64,000 nucleotides of DNA from an uncultured Bacillota bacterium. Its GTDB lineage: Bacteria; Bacillota; Clostridia; Oscillospirales; Oscillospiraceae. Shown one piece after another: positions 52,387 to 61,017 of this stretch (within the stretch, counting starts at the first letter, position 1; each line of letters starts with the position of its first letter). Where the stretch lies: positions 57,593-121,592 of the forward strand of contig CAMTMZ010000003.1 in NCBI GenBank assembly GCA_947073765.1, in the 5' to 3' direction. Made by a program: the position numbers and the translations under genes. The notes under the pieces are model-generated. The model was not told where the DNA came from. It made no database searches and worked only from the letters and a program-made list of their open reading frames with translations.

Positions 52387-53333
52387 CAGCATATGTGACA
52401 GACAGCAGCGGCGTATGCTGGACGCTGCCCAAGCCAGCGGCCTGGCGGATGGAATATACCGCGGGGGTGCCCTGTGACAGCTTCTGGATGCGGTGTATAT
52501 GGGATGGGGACAACGCTGATAAGCCGGAGAGTTGGGTGGGCTTTGCCGCGGAACACGAGGGCTGCCGGGTATTCACCGGTGTGGTAGATGAGTGCGAGGT
52601 GAGTGTGAGCGCCAAGGGCCGGTTGCTGGAGGTGTCTGGCCGGGGGATGGCTGCCCTGCTGCTGGACAATGAGGCCCTGGGGCAGGACTACCAGGTGGCC
52701 ACCCAGGAGGACATTATTCGGGATCACGTCCGCCCCTACGGAATATCAACCGCACCGGGGGATAAACTGCCGGCGGTGGAACAGTTCTCTGTGTCCACCG
52801 GGAGCAGTGAGTGGTCGGTGGTCTATGAGTTCGCCCGCTACTACGGCGGGGTATATCCCCGGTTTGACCGGGAGGGGCGGCTGGTGCTTGGCGGGTGGAG
52901 GGACGAGAGGGAGCTGATATTGGATGACAGTGTGCCTCTGCTGGCGCTGACACGCCGGGACAGGCGCTATGGGGTATTGTCCCAGGTGGTGATTCGGGAC
53001 CGATGGAGCGGAGCGGCGGAGACGCTGAGCAACCAGGAATTTGCCGCCGCTGGAGGACGGGCCCGGCGGATTATCACTCTGCCCAGCCGAAGCAGCTACA
53101 AGGCCACGCGGTACAGCGGACAGTTCCAGCTGGAGCAGTCCGCCTCCAAATGGAAGCGGATGGAGGTAACGGTAGGCCGGGCCTTTTGGGTGTGGCCGGG
53201 GGAGCTGGTAAACGTCAACCGCCAGGGACTGGATTGGAATGGCCGGTATCGGGCCGTGGAGGTGACGGTTGGGATGGATGAGGGGGGCTGTTGGTCCAGA
53301 ATAGAGCTGGTGGATCCAAAATTTACGGTATGA
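52383..53333 (+). CDS. Tail hub protein (XkdQ-like)
   Basis: 316 residues. DCDSFWMR-type CDSFWMRCIWDGDNAD, GCRVFTGVVDECEVSVSAKG and LLEVSGRGMAALLLDNEALG fit the XkdQ/gpD-like hub family, which forms the trimeric centre of the baseplate on which the spike sits. The GTG at 52383 overlaps the LysM gene stop (GTGA) and is preferred because the family starts with a short strand such as TAYVTD. Confidence 0.8.
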   Translation: MTAYVTDSSGVCWTLPKPAAWRMEYTAGVPCDSFWMRCIWDGDNADKPESWVGFAAEHEGCRVFTGVVDECEVSVSAKGRLLEVSGRGMAALLLDNEALGQDYQVATQEDIIRDHVRPYGISTAPGDKLPAVEQFSVSTGSSEWSVVYEFARYYGGVYPRFDREGRLVLGGWRDERELILDDSVPLLALTRRDRRYGVLSQVVIRDRWSGAAETLSNQEFAAAGGRARRIITLPSRSSYKATRYSGQFQLEQSASKWKRMEVTVGRAFWVWPGELVNVNRQGLDWNGRYRAVEVTVGMDEGGCWSRIELVDPKFTV

Positions 53334-53344
53334 GGTGAGAAGGC

Positions 53345-53818
53345 GTGTGGACATCAGAAAAAAGCAGAAATCTGCCGGTGCGGGCGGCGGCGGCGGAGAT
53401 GGGCACCATTACCATGGGCGGGGATCCTGCCGGGGTCAGCCTGGGGGGAGAGCGGCGCTGGCTCAGCGTATACAGCCCTGGAGGCTACAGTTGGCGGCCG
53501 ACCTGCGGGGATAAGGTGCTGGTGCTCAAGGCTGGGGCGGAGGGGGAGTCCCCCTGCGTTCTGGGCACTGCCCAGAGCGGGGAGGACCTGAAGCCGGGAG
53601 AGGTGCGGCTGAGAGGAGTGGAGTGTGCCCTCCATCTGGGTCAGGGCCAGGCGGAGCTGACGGGAGGGGAGGGATGCCTCCGGTTAGGGGAACAGGGGAT
53701 GGAACTGACCGGCGGCCTGAGTCTAAATGGGCAGCCCCTGGAAGAAATTGTGCGGGAGATTGCCCAAGAGGTGGCCTGGGAGGTGGTGGAGCAGTTCCTG
53801 GGCCGGGCAGGGGTATGA
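53345..53818 (+). CDS. Baseplate spike / assembly protein (XkdR, gpV-like)
   Basis: 157 residues, mainly beta. An OB-fold-like part (AEMGTITMGGDPAGVSLGGE, YSWRPTCGDKVLVLKAG, CVLGTAQSG) is followed by short repeating strands (CALHLGQGQAELTGGEGCLR) like a gpV spike stem, and a C-terminal helix (EEIVREIAQEVAWEVVEQFL). No His-rich metal-binding tip is seen. The start is GTG. It would puncture the target envelope. Confidence 0.7.
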   Translation: MWTSEKSRNLPVRAAAAEMGTITMGGDPAGVSLGGERRWLSVYSPGGYSWRPTCGDKVLVLKAGAEGESPCVLGTAQSGEDLKPGEVRLRGVECALHLGQGQAELTGGEGCLRLGEQGMELTGGLSLNGQPLEEIVREIAQEVAWEVVEQFLGRAGV

Positions 53819-53830
53819 GGAGGGAGCGGC

Positions 53831-54214
53831 GTGGAGTGGAAACTTGAGCGCGGGGATTACATACCGGATGGGACAGGCGGCCTCACCGCTCTGTATGGGG
53901 AAGAGGAGGCGCTGGGGCGGGCGCTGTACCTCCTCACTGCCCGGCGGGGGAAGTTTCCCTTTCTGCCTGAGATGGGCAGCCGGCTGTATCAGCTGGGGCG
54001 GGAAAAACCCTCCGCACGGCAGGCGCTGGCTGTCCAGTATGTGTCCGAGGCTCTGCGGAAGGAGTCTGCGCTAACGGTACAGGCGGTGGAGCTGAGCCAG
54101 ATGGGGGAGGTGGGCAGGCTGACCGTATATTTGGACTGGCGGGGCGAGAAGCTGACCGTCCAAATGCCTCTGAACCTGGGACAGAGGGGATTGGAAGGAG
54201 TTGAGAAATCGTGA
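53831..54214 (+). CDS. Baseplate wedge protein, gp25-like (XkdS)
   Basis: 127 residues. LYLLTARRGKFPFLPEMGSR with LYQLG is the gp25/XkdS signature, in which an internal stretch of the target region is replaced by RRGxFPxxPxxGxxL. YVSEALRKESALTVQAVEL follows. Gp25 proteins nucleate sheath assembly on the baseplate and are found in all contractile injection systems. GTG start with GGAGGGAG upstream. Confidence 0.85.
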   Translation: MEWKLERGDYIPDGTGGLTALYGEEEALGRALYLLTARRGKFPFLPEMGSRLYQLGREKPSARQALAVQYVSEALRKESALTVQAVELSQMGEVGRLTVYLDWRGEKLTVQMPLNLGQRGLEGVEKS

Positions 54215-55266
54215 AAACTGTGGAGGAAATTTATCGGGAGATGCTCTCCTGCTTTGGAGAGAATACAGGTCTGGAACCCCGGGAGGGGTGCGACCTGTCC
54301 GCCCGGCTGTATGCGGTGGCGGCCCAGATTTACTCCCTGTATATTCAGGCGGATTGGGTGGTGCGTCAGGCATTCCCCCAGACGGCGGCGGGGGAGTATC
54401 TGGACCGCCACGCCCAGCTGCGGGGCCTGAAGCGCAAGCCGGCGGTGGCCGCAGAGGGAGCCGTGCGCTTTACCGCCGGAGAGATCTCCTCCGTGCCCAG
54501 GGTCGTTCCCAAGGGAACAGTATGTATGACCGCGGGGATGATCCGGTTTGAGACCGCTGAGGACGCCGTTCTGGCGCCGGGGGAAAAGACGGTAGATGTA
54601 CCTGTCCAGGCTCTGGAGCCGGGAAAGTCAGGCAATGTGTCTGCAGGGAGCATCGTGTCTATGGGGGTGGCCCCGATGGGCATCGCGAAGTGTGTCAACC
54701 CGACCCCCTGCGCCGGCGGCGCCGACGCGGAGGAGGACGGAGCGCTGCGCGCCCGGGTGCTGGAGACCTTCAGGCGTCTGCCCAATGGGGCCAACAGCGC
54801 CTTTTATCAGCAGGGGGCGCTGACCTTTGACCAGGTGGTGGCCGCCGCGGTAATTCCAAGGCCCCGGGGTGTGGGCTCAGTGGACGTGATCCCCGCCACT
54901 CTGTCCGGCCGGCCCAGCCAGGAGTTGCTGAATGAAATGAAGGCCTATTTCGATGAGCGGCGGGAGATCGCGGTGGACCTGCAGGTCAAGCAGCCCAGAA
55001 CGGTTCCGGTAAACGTAGCCGTTCAGGTGGAGAGCCAGGAGGGCCGGGACAAGGAACAGGTGCTTGCTGAAGTGGAGGGGGCCATTCGAGGATGGTTCAC
55101 TGGGGAGCTGCTGGGACAGCGGGTTCTTCGGGCCAGGCTGGGGGAGATTATCTACCACTGCGACGGGGTGGCTAATTACGCTATCACAGCACCAGCGGCT
55201 GACGTAGAGGCAGAGGCGGATCAACTGCCTGTGCTAGGTGCCCTGCGTGTGGAGGGAAAGACATGA
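54211..55266 (+). CDS. Baseplate J-like protein (XkdT)
   Basis: 351 residues. AAGEYLDRHAQLRGLKRKPA, TAGEISSVPRVVPKGTVCMT, VPVQALEPGKSGNVSAGSIV and GGADAEEDGALRARVLETFR are the Baseplate_J pattern. RPRGVGSVDVIPATLSGRPS lies in the C-terminal half. It builds the wedges with gp25 and XkdU. GTG start overlaps the gp25-like gene by four bases. Confidence 0.9.
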   Translation: MKTVEEIYREMLSCFGENTGLEPREGCDLSARLYAVAAQIYSLYIQADWVVRQAFPQTAAGEYLDRHAQLRGLKRKPAVAAEGAVRFTAGEISSVPRVVPKGTVCMTAGMIRFETAEDAVLAPGEKTVDVPVQALEPGKSGNVSAGSIVSMGVAPMGIAKCVNPTPCAGGADAEEDGALRARVLETFRRLPNGANSAFYQQGALTFDQVVAAAVIPRPRGVGSVDVIPATLSGRPSQELLNEMKAYFDERREIAVDLQVKQPRTVPVNVAVQVESQEGRDKEQVLAEVEGAIRGWFTGELLGQRVLRARLGEIIYHCDGVANYAITAPAADVEAEADQLPVLGALRVEGKT

Positions 55267-55832
55267 GACATGCCGACTGCCTGAGAGAGCTGTTACGGCC
55301 CCTGGGGGTATACGACCTGACAGCCCCTTTTAACGGCGGTGAGCTGGAGGCCCAGGGGGAGACTCTGGACGGCGTGATGGCCTGGCTGGAGGAGATTCAG
55401 AGGGAGTCTGTCCTGACTGCCGCGGAGGACTGGGGGCTGGAGAACGTCGCCCGCCTCTTCACGCGCCGCCCGGTGGCCAGTCACCCCAGAAGACTGGCCG
55501 AGGCCCTGGCCGCCCTGCTGCGCATTGGTGGAGACAGCTTCACGCTGTCCGCCATCAACGACACTGTGTCAGGCTGCGGGATCCCCGCGGTGGTAAAAGA
55601 GCTGGGGCGGGGGCGGGTAGCGGTTTCATTTCCCGGTGTGGCGGGGGAGCCGGAGAGCTTTGAGGAGCTGAAAAGGATTATTGAGGATATCCTGCCTGCC
55701 CATCTGGGAATAGAGTACCTGCTCTGGTATCTCACCTGGACGGAACTGGAGGGTTGCTTCCACAGCTTTCGGGAGATTGAGGAGCCGGGATTTACCTGGA
55801 GAACGCTGGAGACCTGTGTGGAATATCTATAA
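55263..55832 (+). CDS. Tail protein XkdU/YmfQ-like (DUF2313)
   Basis: 189 residues. LRPLGVYDLTAPFNGGELEA and ESVLTAAEDWGLENVARLF are followed by the DUF2313-like RRLAEALAALLRIGGDSFTL and GIPAVVKELGRGRVAVSFPG. It is the wedge-tip protein of Mu- and PBSX-type baseplates. In phages tail-fibre genes follow; here a terminator follows at once, nine bases after the stop. Overlaps XkdT by four bases. Confidence 0.82.
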   Translation: MRHADCLRELLRPLGVYDLTAPFNGGELEAQGETLDGVMAWLEEIQRESVLTAAEDWGLENVARLFTRRPVASHPRRLAEALAALLRIGGDSFTLSAINDTVSGCGIPAVVKELGRGRVAVSFPGVAGEPESFEELKRIIEDILPAHLGIEYLLWYLTWTELEGCFHSFREIEEPGFTWRTLETCVEYL

Positions 55833-55840
55833 TGTAAAAC

Positions 55841-55875
55841 GGCCCCGGCGCTCACAATGAGCGCCGGGGCCTGCT
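55841..55875. terminator. Terminator closing the phage-like cluster and the acyl-CoA synthetase gene
   Basis: A perfect 14-bp stem (55841-55854 with 55858-55871) lies between convergent genes. The minus-strand flank is GTTTTAC, the plus-strand flank T-rich. Confidence 0.8.
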
Positions 55876-55877
55876 AT

Positions 55878-57512
55878 TTATCTCTGGTTCTGTGCCTCCA
55901 CCAGGCGGACGCCGCAGTATTTCTCACGCAGCTTGGGCTTTTCGATTTTGCCGGTAGGGTTTCGGGGGACAGAGGCGAAAATAATCTTCCGGGGACGCTT
56001 GTACCGGGGCAGGTCCATGCAGAACTGATTGATCTCGCTCTCGGTGCAGCGCATTCCCTCCTCTACCTGAATGACCGCCGCGGCGATCTCCCCCAGGCGC
56101 TTGTCGGGCAGACCGATCACGGCCACGTCATGGACTTTGGGGTAAGCGGACAGGAAGCCCTCAATCTGCACAGGGTAGAGGTTCTCGCCGCCGGAGATGA
56201 TCACATCCTTTTTCCGGTCCACCAGGAAGATAAAGCCGTCCTCGTCCTGGCGGGCCATGTCGCCGGTGTGGAGCCAGCCGTTCTCCAGCACCTCGGCGGT
56301 GGCCTCGGGGTTGTGGTAGTAGCACACCATCACCCCGGGGCCTTTTACGCACAGCTCGCCCACCTCTCCCTGCGTGACGGGAAGGTTCTGCTCATTTACG
56401 ATCTTGATCTTCCAGCCGTAGCCCGGGATGCCGATGGCGCCCACCTTGTGGACATTGTCCACGCCCAGGTGGACGCAGCCCGGGCCGGTAGACTCGGACA
56501 GGCCGTAGTTGGTGTCGTACTTATGGCAGGGGAAGTATTGCAGCCAGTGCTTGATGAGGGAGGGGGGCACCGGCTGGGCGCCGATGTGCATCAGCCGCCA
56601 CTGAGACAGCTGAAAATCTTCAATCCTCAGCTCACCCCGGTCCAAGGCAGCCAAGATATCCTGAGCCCAGGGAACAAGCAGCCAGACGATAGTGCACCGC
56701 TCCTGGCTGGCGGCCTGAAAGATGGCGGAGGGGGAGTTGCCCTTGAGCAGCACAGCCCTGCTGCCAGTGAACAGAGAGCCGAACCAGTGCATTTTAGCCC
56801 CGGTGTGGTACAGGGGCGGGATGCATAAAAAGACGTCGGCATGGGTGGTCTCGTGGTGAATGGCCTCCATCCGGGCGGACTGTATCAGGGCGGAGTGTTT
56901 GAGCAAAATCGCCTTGGGGAAGCCGGTGGTGCCGGAGGAGTAGTAGATGGCCGCCTCGTCCTCATCGTCCACCAGCACCTTTGGGGCCCGACTGGAGCAG
57001 TTGGCGGTGGCCCGCAGATAGTCCTCGGCAAAGGGGGGGCAGTGCTCCCCCACAAAAAACAACAGCATCTGCCGGGAAATTTTGGGCACGATGGCCTCCA
57101 TTCGGCCGGTGAACTCCGGGCCGAAGAAGAGCACATCGGCATCGGCCAGCTTCAGGCAGTAGTCGATCTCCTCGGAGGTGTAGCGGAAGTTCAGGGGGAC
57201 AGCCACCGCCCCTGTTTTCAAAATACCAAAATAGATGGGCAGCCACTCCAGGCAGTTCATCAGCAGCACGGCCACCTTCTGACCTCTGCGGATGCCCCGG
57301 CCCAGAAGCATATTGGCCACCCGGTTGGCCTTCTCGTCAAAGACAGACCAGGTGATCTCCCGGCGGTAGGGGGCGTCGCCAGTGGGCTGAATCAGCTCAT
57401 ACTCCTGCCAGGAGACCCGCTGCTCCTCCCGGACCTCGGGGTTGATCTCCACCAGGGCGATCTCATCGCCGTACAGCTTGCTGTTGCGTTCCAGCAGGTC
57501 GGTGATAGGCAT
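55878..57512 (-). CDS. Acyl-CoA synthetase (AMP-forming ligase)
   Basis: 544 residues of the ANL superfamily. The AMP motif is AIYYSSGTTGFPKAILLKHS. Other blocks are NYGLSESTG, GWLHTGDMARQDEDGFIFLV and DRKKDVIISGGENLYPVQIE, and the catalytic Lys sits in NPTGKIEKPKLRE. It activates a carboxylic acid with ATP and CoA. The substrate is not readable; long/medium-chain or aryl acids are possible. It lies opposite the iorA-paaK aromatic-acid cluster with a regulator gene between, which hints at arylacetate or a related acid. Confidence 0.85.
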   Translation of the reverse strand: MPITDLLERNSKLYGDEIALVEINPEVREEQRVSWQEYELIQPTGDAPYRREITWSVFDEKANRVANMLLGRGIRRGQKVAVLLMNCLEWLPIYFGILKTGAVAVPLNFRYTSEEIDYCLKLADADVLFFGPEFTGRMEAIVPKISRQMLLFFVGEHCPPFAEDYLRATANCSSRAPKVLVDDEDEAAIYYSSGTTGFPKAILLKHSALIQSARMEAIHHETTHADVFLCIPPLYHTGAKMHWFGSLFTGSRAVLLKGNSPSAIFQAASQERCTIVWLLVPWAQDILAALDRGELRIEDFQLSQWRLMHIGAQPVPPSLIKHWLQYFPCHKYDTNYGLSESTGPGCVHLGVDNVHKVGAIGIPGYGWKIKIVNEQNLPVTQGEVGELCVKGPGVMVCYYHNPEATAEVLENGWLHTGDMARQDEDGFIFLVDRKKDVIISGGENLYPVQIEGFLSAYPKVHDVAVIGLPDKRLGEIAAAVIQVEEGMRCTESEINQFCMDLPRYKRPRKIIFASVPRNPTGKIEKPKLREKYCGVRLVEAQNQR

Positions 57513-57645
57513 GACACTCGTTCCTTTCCAAAACGGATGCGATCCGTGGTACTTTATTGATTTTAACCACTAAAGCAGTGTAGCGTATTTTTGGAAGAAT
57601 GTCAAGAAAATTCCCCATCCGCCAAAAATTTTCAAAGGCCCGCTC

Positions 57646-57674
57646 TTTACTTCCACGCTTTCCTGTGCTACACT
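57646..57674 (+). promoter_or_regulatory. Promoter of the YerC-like regulator and perhaps iorAB
   Basis: TTTACT, a 17-base spacer and TACACT, 53 bases before the start at 57727. Confidence 0.45.
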
Positions 57675-57726
57675 TTACACAAGTGAATTTTGCGGATGCT
57701 AAACGGTAAAAAAGGAGTGTATTGCG

Positions 57727-58041
57727 ATGGCAAAGGCGGAAAAGCGGGAGCGGAGCATGGCGCTGTATGAGACCATTCTGAAGCTGAAGGATCTGGACGA
57801 ATGCTGCCGGTTTTTCGACGATCTGTGTACCCCCACCGAGCTGAGGAGCCTGGAGCAGAGGTTTGATGTGGCGGTGTATCTTCAGCAGGGACTGGTCTAT
57901 CTGGACATTCTGGAAAGGACCGGCGCCTCCAGCGCCACCATCAGCCGGGTGCGGAGGTCCATGCTGGACAACGGCGCCGGCGGCGTGATGCAGAACGTTA
58001 TCATCCGGGAGGGCCTCCACGAAAAGGACGAGAAATCATAG
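57727..58041 (+). CDS. YerC/TrpR-superfamily DNA-binding protein, paralogue 2
   Basis: 104 residues. LKLKDLDECCRFFDDLCTPT, RSLEQRFDVAVYLQQGLVYL and GASSATISRVRRSMLDNGAG give the YerC/TrpR-like fold with an HTH in the last segment. It is a paralogue of 15819-16121 (shared LxDLDECxRFFxDLxT). It stands directly before iorA, so it may repress aromatic amino acid catabolism with an aromatic effector (inference). AAAGGAG precedes the ATG. Confidence 0.82.
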   Translation: MAKAEKRERSMALYETILKLKDLDECCRFFDDLCTPTELRSLEQRFDVAVYLQQGLVYLDILERTGASSATISRVRRSMLDNGAGGVMQNVIIREGLHEKDEKS

Positions 58042-58129
58042 GGACGGCTCAGGAAGAATGGGAGCTGGGCACGGGAAAGATGATATCCGCCCCAGCCAGA
58101 CGAAAAACAAACAGAAAGCAGGAAATGAT

Positions 58130-59875
58130 ATGAAACAACTGATGTTGGGCAACGCCGCCGTTGCCCGGGGACTGTACGAGGCGGGGTGCTCTGTTATCTC
58201 CAGCTATCCCGGAACCCCAAGCACTGAAATTACGGAGGAGGCCGTCAAGTTCCCGGAGATCTACTGTGAATGGGCTCCCAATGAGAAGGTGGCCATGGAG
58301 GCCGCCTTCGGCGCATGCCTGGCGGGAAAGCGGGCTTTCTGTGCCATGAAGCACGTGGGACTGAACGTGGCCGCCGACCCCCTGTTCACCATGGGCTACA
58401 CCGGAGTAAACGCCGGCTTGGTCATTGGTGTGGCCGACGACCCGGGGATGCACTCCTCCCAGAACGAGCAGGACTCCCGCCACTACGCCCGGGCCGCCAA
58501 GGTGCCCATGCTGGAGCCCTCCGACTCCGCCGAGGCGCTGGAGTTTGCCAAGCTGGCCTACGAGCTGTCCGAGGAGTTTGATACTCCCGTGCTGCTGAAG
58601 ATGTGTACCCGGGTGGCCCACTCCCAGTCACTGGTGGAGCTCTCCGAGCGGACAGAGCCCGCTGTGAAGCCATATGAGAAGAACATCGGCAAGTATGTTA
58701 TGATGCCGGGCAACGCCATCCGCCGCCACCCCTTTGTAGAGGAGCGCACCCGGAAGCTCCAGGCCTGGGCGGAGACCGCTCCCGTCAACCGGGTGGAGCC
58801 GGGAACCGACCACAAAATCGGCGTCATCACCTCCTCCACCAGCTACCAGTATGTGAAAGAGGTCTGTGGTGATACATACCCCGTCCTCAAACTGGGCATG
58901 GCCTGGCCCCTGCCTGAGAAGTTGATCCGGGACTTTGCAGCGTCGGTGACCCTGCTCACTGTGGTGGAGGAGTTGGACCCCATCATTGAAAACTACTGCC
59001 GCTCCTTGGGACTGGCCCTGGTGGGGAAGGATGTATTTCCCCTGGAGGGGGAGTTCTCCCAGAATCTGGTGGCAGAAAAGCTGGGCTTTCCGGTCCACAC
59101 CGGCAAGGTGATCGACGATCCCATCCCCCCCCGGCCCCCCGTCATGTGCGCCGGCTGCCCCCACCGGGGACTGTTCTATATCCTGAACAAAAACAAGATC
59201 ACCGTTCTGGGGGATATCGGATGCTACACTCTGGGAGCTGTCGCGCCACTGGCCGCCATGGATATGACGTTGTGCATGGGGGCGTCCATCTCCGCCGTCC
59301 ATGGCTTTAACAAGGCACGGGGCGCAGAGAGCGAGAGCAAAACTGTGGCCGTCATCGGCGACTCTACCTTCATGCACTCGGGTATGACAGGCCTGGCCAA
59401 CATCGCCTATAATCAGTCCAACTCCACAGTCATTATTCTGGACAACTCCATCACCGGCATGACTGGCCACCAGCAGAACCCTACCACCGGATACAGCATC
59501 AAGGGCGACCCCGCCGGGAAAATTGATCTGGAGCCTCTGTGCCGCAGTCTGGGCTTCAACCGGGTGCGTGTGGTGGACCCCTATGACTTGAAGGCCTGCG
59601 ACACCGCCGTCAAGGAGGAGCTGGCCGCCCCGGAGCCCTCCGTCATCATCAGCCGCCGGCCCTGTGTGCTGCTGAAGCATGTGAAAACCGAGCCCCCGCT
59701 GGCGGTGGACCCGGCCAAGTGCGTGGGCTGCCGCAGCTGCATGAGAATCGGCTGCCCCGCCATTGCGATCAAGGGGGGCAAGGCCCATGTGGACGCCACC
59801 CTCTGCGTGGGCTGCGGCGTGTGCGAGCAGTTGTGTGGCGTAAAGGCATTCCAGGGCGGCAAAAAGGAGGGCTGA
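58130..59875 (+). CDS. iorA: Indolepyruvate:ferredoxin oxidoreductase, alpha subunit
   Basis: 581 residues. The N-terminal pyrimidine domain starts LMLGNAAVARGLYEAGCSVI and SSYPGTPSTEITEE. The TPP domain has GDIGCYTLGAVAPL and the GDS-N motif (VIGDSTFMHSGMTGL, NSITGMTGHQQ). The C-terminus carries two 4Fe-4S motifs: CVGCRSCMRIGCP and CVGCGVCEQLC. It oxidatively decarboxylates aryl pyruvates (from Trp, Phe, Tyr) to arylacetyl-CoA, reducing ferredoxin. The start at 58130 gives the family N-terminus. Followed by iorB after three bases. Confidence 0.95.
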   Translation: MKQLMLGNAAVARGLYEAGCSVISSYPGTPSTEITEEAVKFPEIYCEWAPNEKVAMEAAFGACLAGKRAFCAMKHVGLNVAADPLFTMGYTGVNAGLVIGVADDPGMHSSQNEQDSRHYARAAKVPMLEPSDSAEALEFAKLAYELSEEFDTPVLLKMCTRVAHSQSLVELSERTEPAVKPYEKNIGKYVMMPGNAIRRHPFVEERTRKLQAWAETAPVNRVEPGTDHKIGVITSSTSYQYVKEVCGDTYPVLKLGMAWPLPEKLIRDFAASVTLLTVVEELDPIIENYCRSLGLALVGKDVFPLEGEFSQNLVAEKLGFPVHTGKVIDDPIPPRPPVMCAGCPHRGLFYILNKNKITVLGDIGCYTLGAVAPLAAMDMTLCMGASISAVHGFNKARGAESESKTVAVIGDSTFMHSGMTGLANIAYNQSNSTVIILDNSITGMTGHQQNPTTGYSIKGDPAGKIDLEPLCRSLGFNRVRVVDPYDLKACDTAVKEELAAPEPSVIISRRPCVLLKHVKTEPPLAVDPAKCVGCRSCMRIGCPAIAIKGGKAHVDATLCVGCGVCEQLCGVKAFQGGKKEG

Positions 59876-59878
59876 ACA

Positions 59879-60451
59879 ATGGAAACCAAAAACATTATGA
59901 TTGTGGGCGTGGGAGGACAGGGCTCTCTGCTGGCTTCCAAACTGCTGGGTCACCTGCTGATGGAGCAGGGCTTTGACGTAAAGGTGTCCGAGGTCCACGG
60001 CATGTCCCAGCGAGGCGGCAGCGTAGTCACCTACGTCCGCTACGGTGACAAGGTGAACTCCCCCGTGATCGACAAGGGAGAGGCGGACTATATCGTCTCC
60101 TTTGAGCTGCTGGAGGCCGCCCGGTGGCTGAGCTACTTAAGGCCCGACGGCCAGATCGTCACCTCCACCCAGCAGATCGATCCCATGCCTGTCATCACCG
60201 GCGCGGCAGGCTACCCGGAAAATCTGGTGGAGAAGATGCGCTCCGCCGGGGCCAAGGTGGACGCCCTGGACTGCCTCAAGCTGGCTGAGGAAGCCGGATC
60301 GGCCAAGGCGGTGAACATCGTCCTCATGGGTCGGCTGTCCCACTACTTCGACCTGCCGGACGAGGCCTGGCAGGAGTCCCTGAAAGCCATAGTGCCCCCG
60401 AAATTCCTGGAGCTGAATAAAAAGGCCTTTGCGCTGGGGAAAAACGCATAA
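59879..60451 (+). CDS. iorB: Indolepyruvate:ferredoxin oxidoreductase, beta subunit
   Basis: 190 residues of the gamma/POR-type domain: IMIVGVGGQGSLLASKLLGH (CoA/partner-binding Gly motif) and VHGMSQRGGSVVTYVRYGDK. Partner of IorA. The stop-start gap is three bases. An AAGGAGG ribosome site lies inside the end of iorA. Confidence 0.95.
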   Translation: METKNIMIVGVGGQGSLLASKLLGHLLMEQGFDVKVSEVHGMSQRGGSVVTYVRYGDKVNSPVIDKGEADYIVSFELLEAARWLSYLRPDGQIVTSTQQIDPMPVITGAAGYPENLVEKMRSAGAKVDALDCLKLAEEAGSAKAVNIVLMGRLSHYFDLPDEAWQESLKAIVPPKFLELNKKAFALGKNA

Positions 60452-60535
60452 ACGAGATATGGTGTCAGTGTCAACTGGTATCGTGGGTCATGTTACGCTG
60501 ATAATCGATATACGTAATGAAAGGAAGGATAATGT

Positions 60536-60910
60536 ATGGGACTCTTTTCAAACCTCTTTGGCGGCGGCGCCAAGAAAGTGGAGGAGGTCAACGACGAAAA
60601 CGCCCAGGCGCTGAAGCAGTTTTTCAAGGAGAACCTGCCCAGTGAGTTTGTGAACTCCGCCAAATATGCCATCTCCATCACCCGGGGGGACAAGGGCTAC
60701 GAGGCCCAAATCAACATGGATATGGGGGCGGACGGCTCTACCTATCAGGGCTTTGCAAAGGAGAACTTCGCGGAGCTGGCCGACTGGGAGTCCGAGCGGG
60801 TGTTTGACCTGCTGCCCGCCCCTCCGGTCACCGTGACGGTCATCTTCGATATGGACTTTGGCGGCAAGAACAAGGTCACCATGAACCGGGGCCGGCTGCT
60901 GTCCAAGTGA
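60536..60910 (+). CDS. Hypothetical protein between iorB and paaK
   Basis: 124 residues, no recognised domain. The N-terminus GLFSNLFGGGAKKVEEVNDE could be a short amphipathic lipid-contact helix. The rest is predicted alpha/beta: FKENLPSEFVNSAKYAISIT, GYEAQINMDMGADGSTYQGF, PPVTVTVIFDMDFGGKNKVT. GGAAGG precedes the ATG. Position suggests co-transcription with iorAB and paaK, but a role is not inferred. Confidence 0.65.
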   Translation: MGLFSNLFGGGAKKVEEVNDENAQALKQFFKENLPSEFVNSAKYAISITRGDKGYEAQINMDMGADGSTYQGFAKENFAELADWESERVFDLLPAPPVTVTVIFDMDFGGKNKVTMNRGRLLSK

Positions 60911-61017
60911 CGCAAAAGCAGTAGGGCGCGACAGACTGGCGCGCTGTTTTAAAGGAAGATACCCGCTGAGAATGTACGCCTCAAGCATATATATTTAATC
61001 CGAAAGGAATGGTTCCC

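Noticed and set aside
43150..55832. Recently acquired active prophage
   Set aside because: No integrase, repressor, replication, fibre or lysis genes and host-like composition throughout; a resident element fits better.
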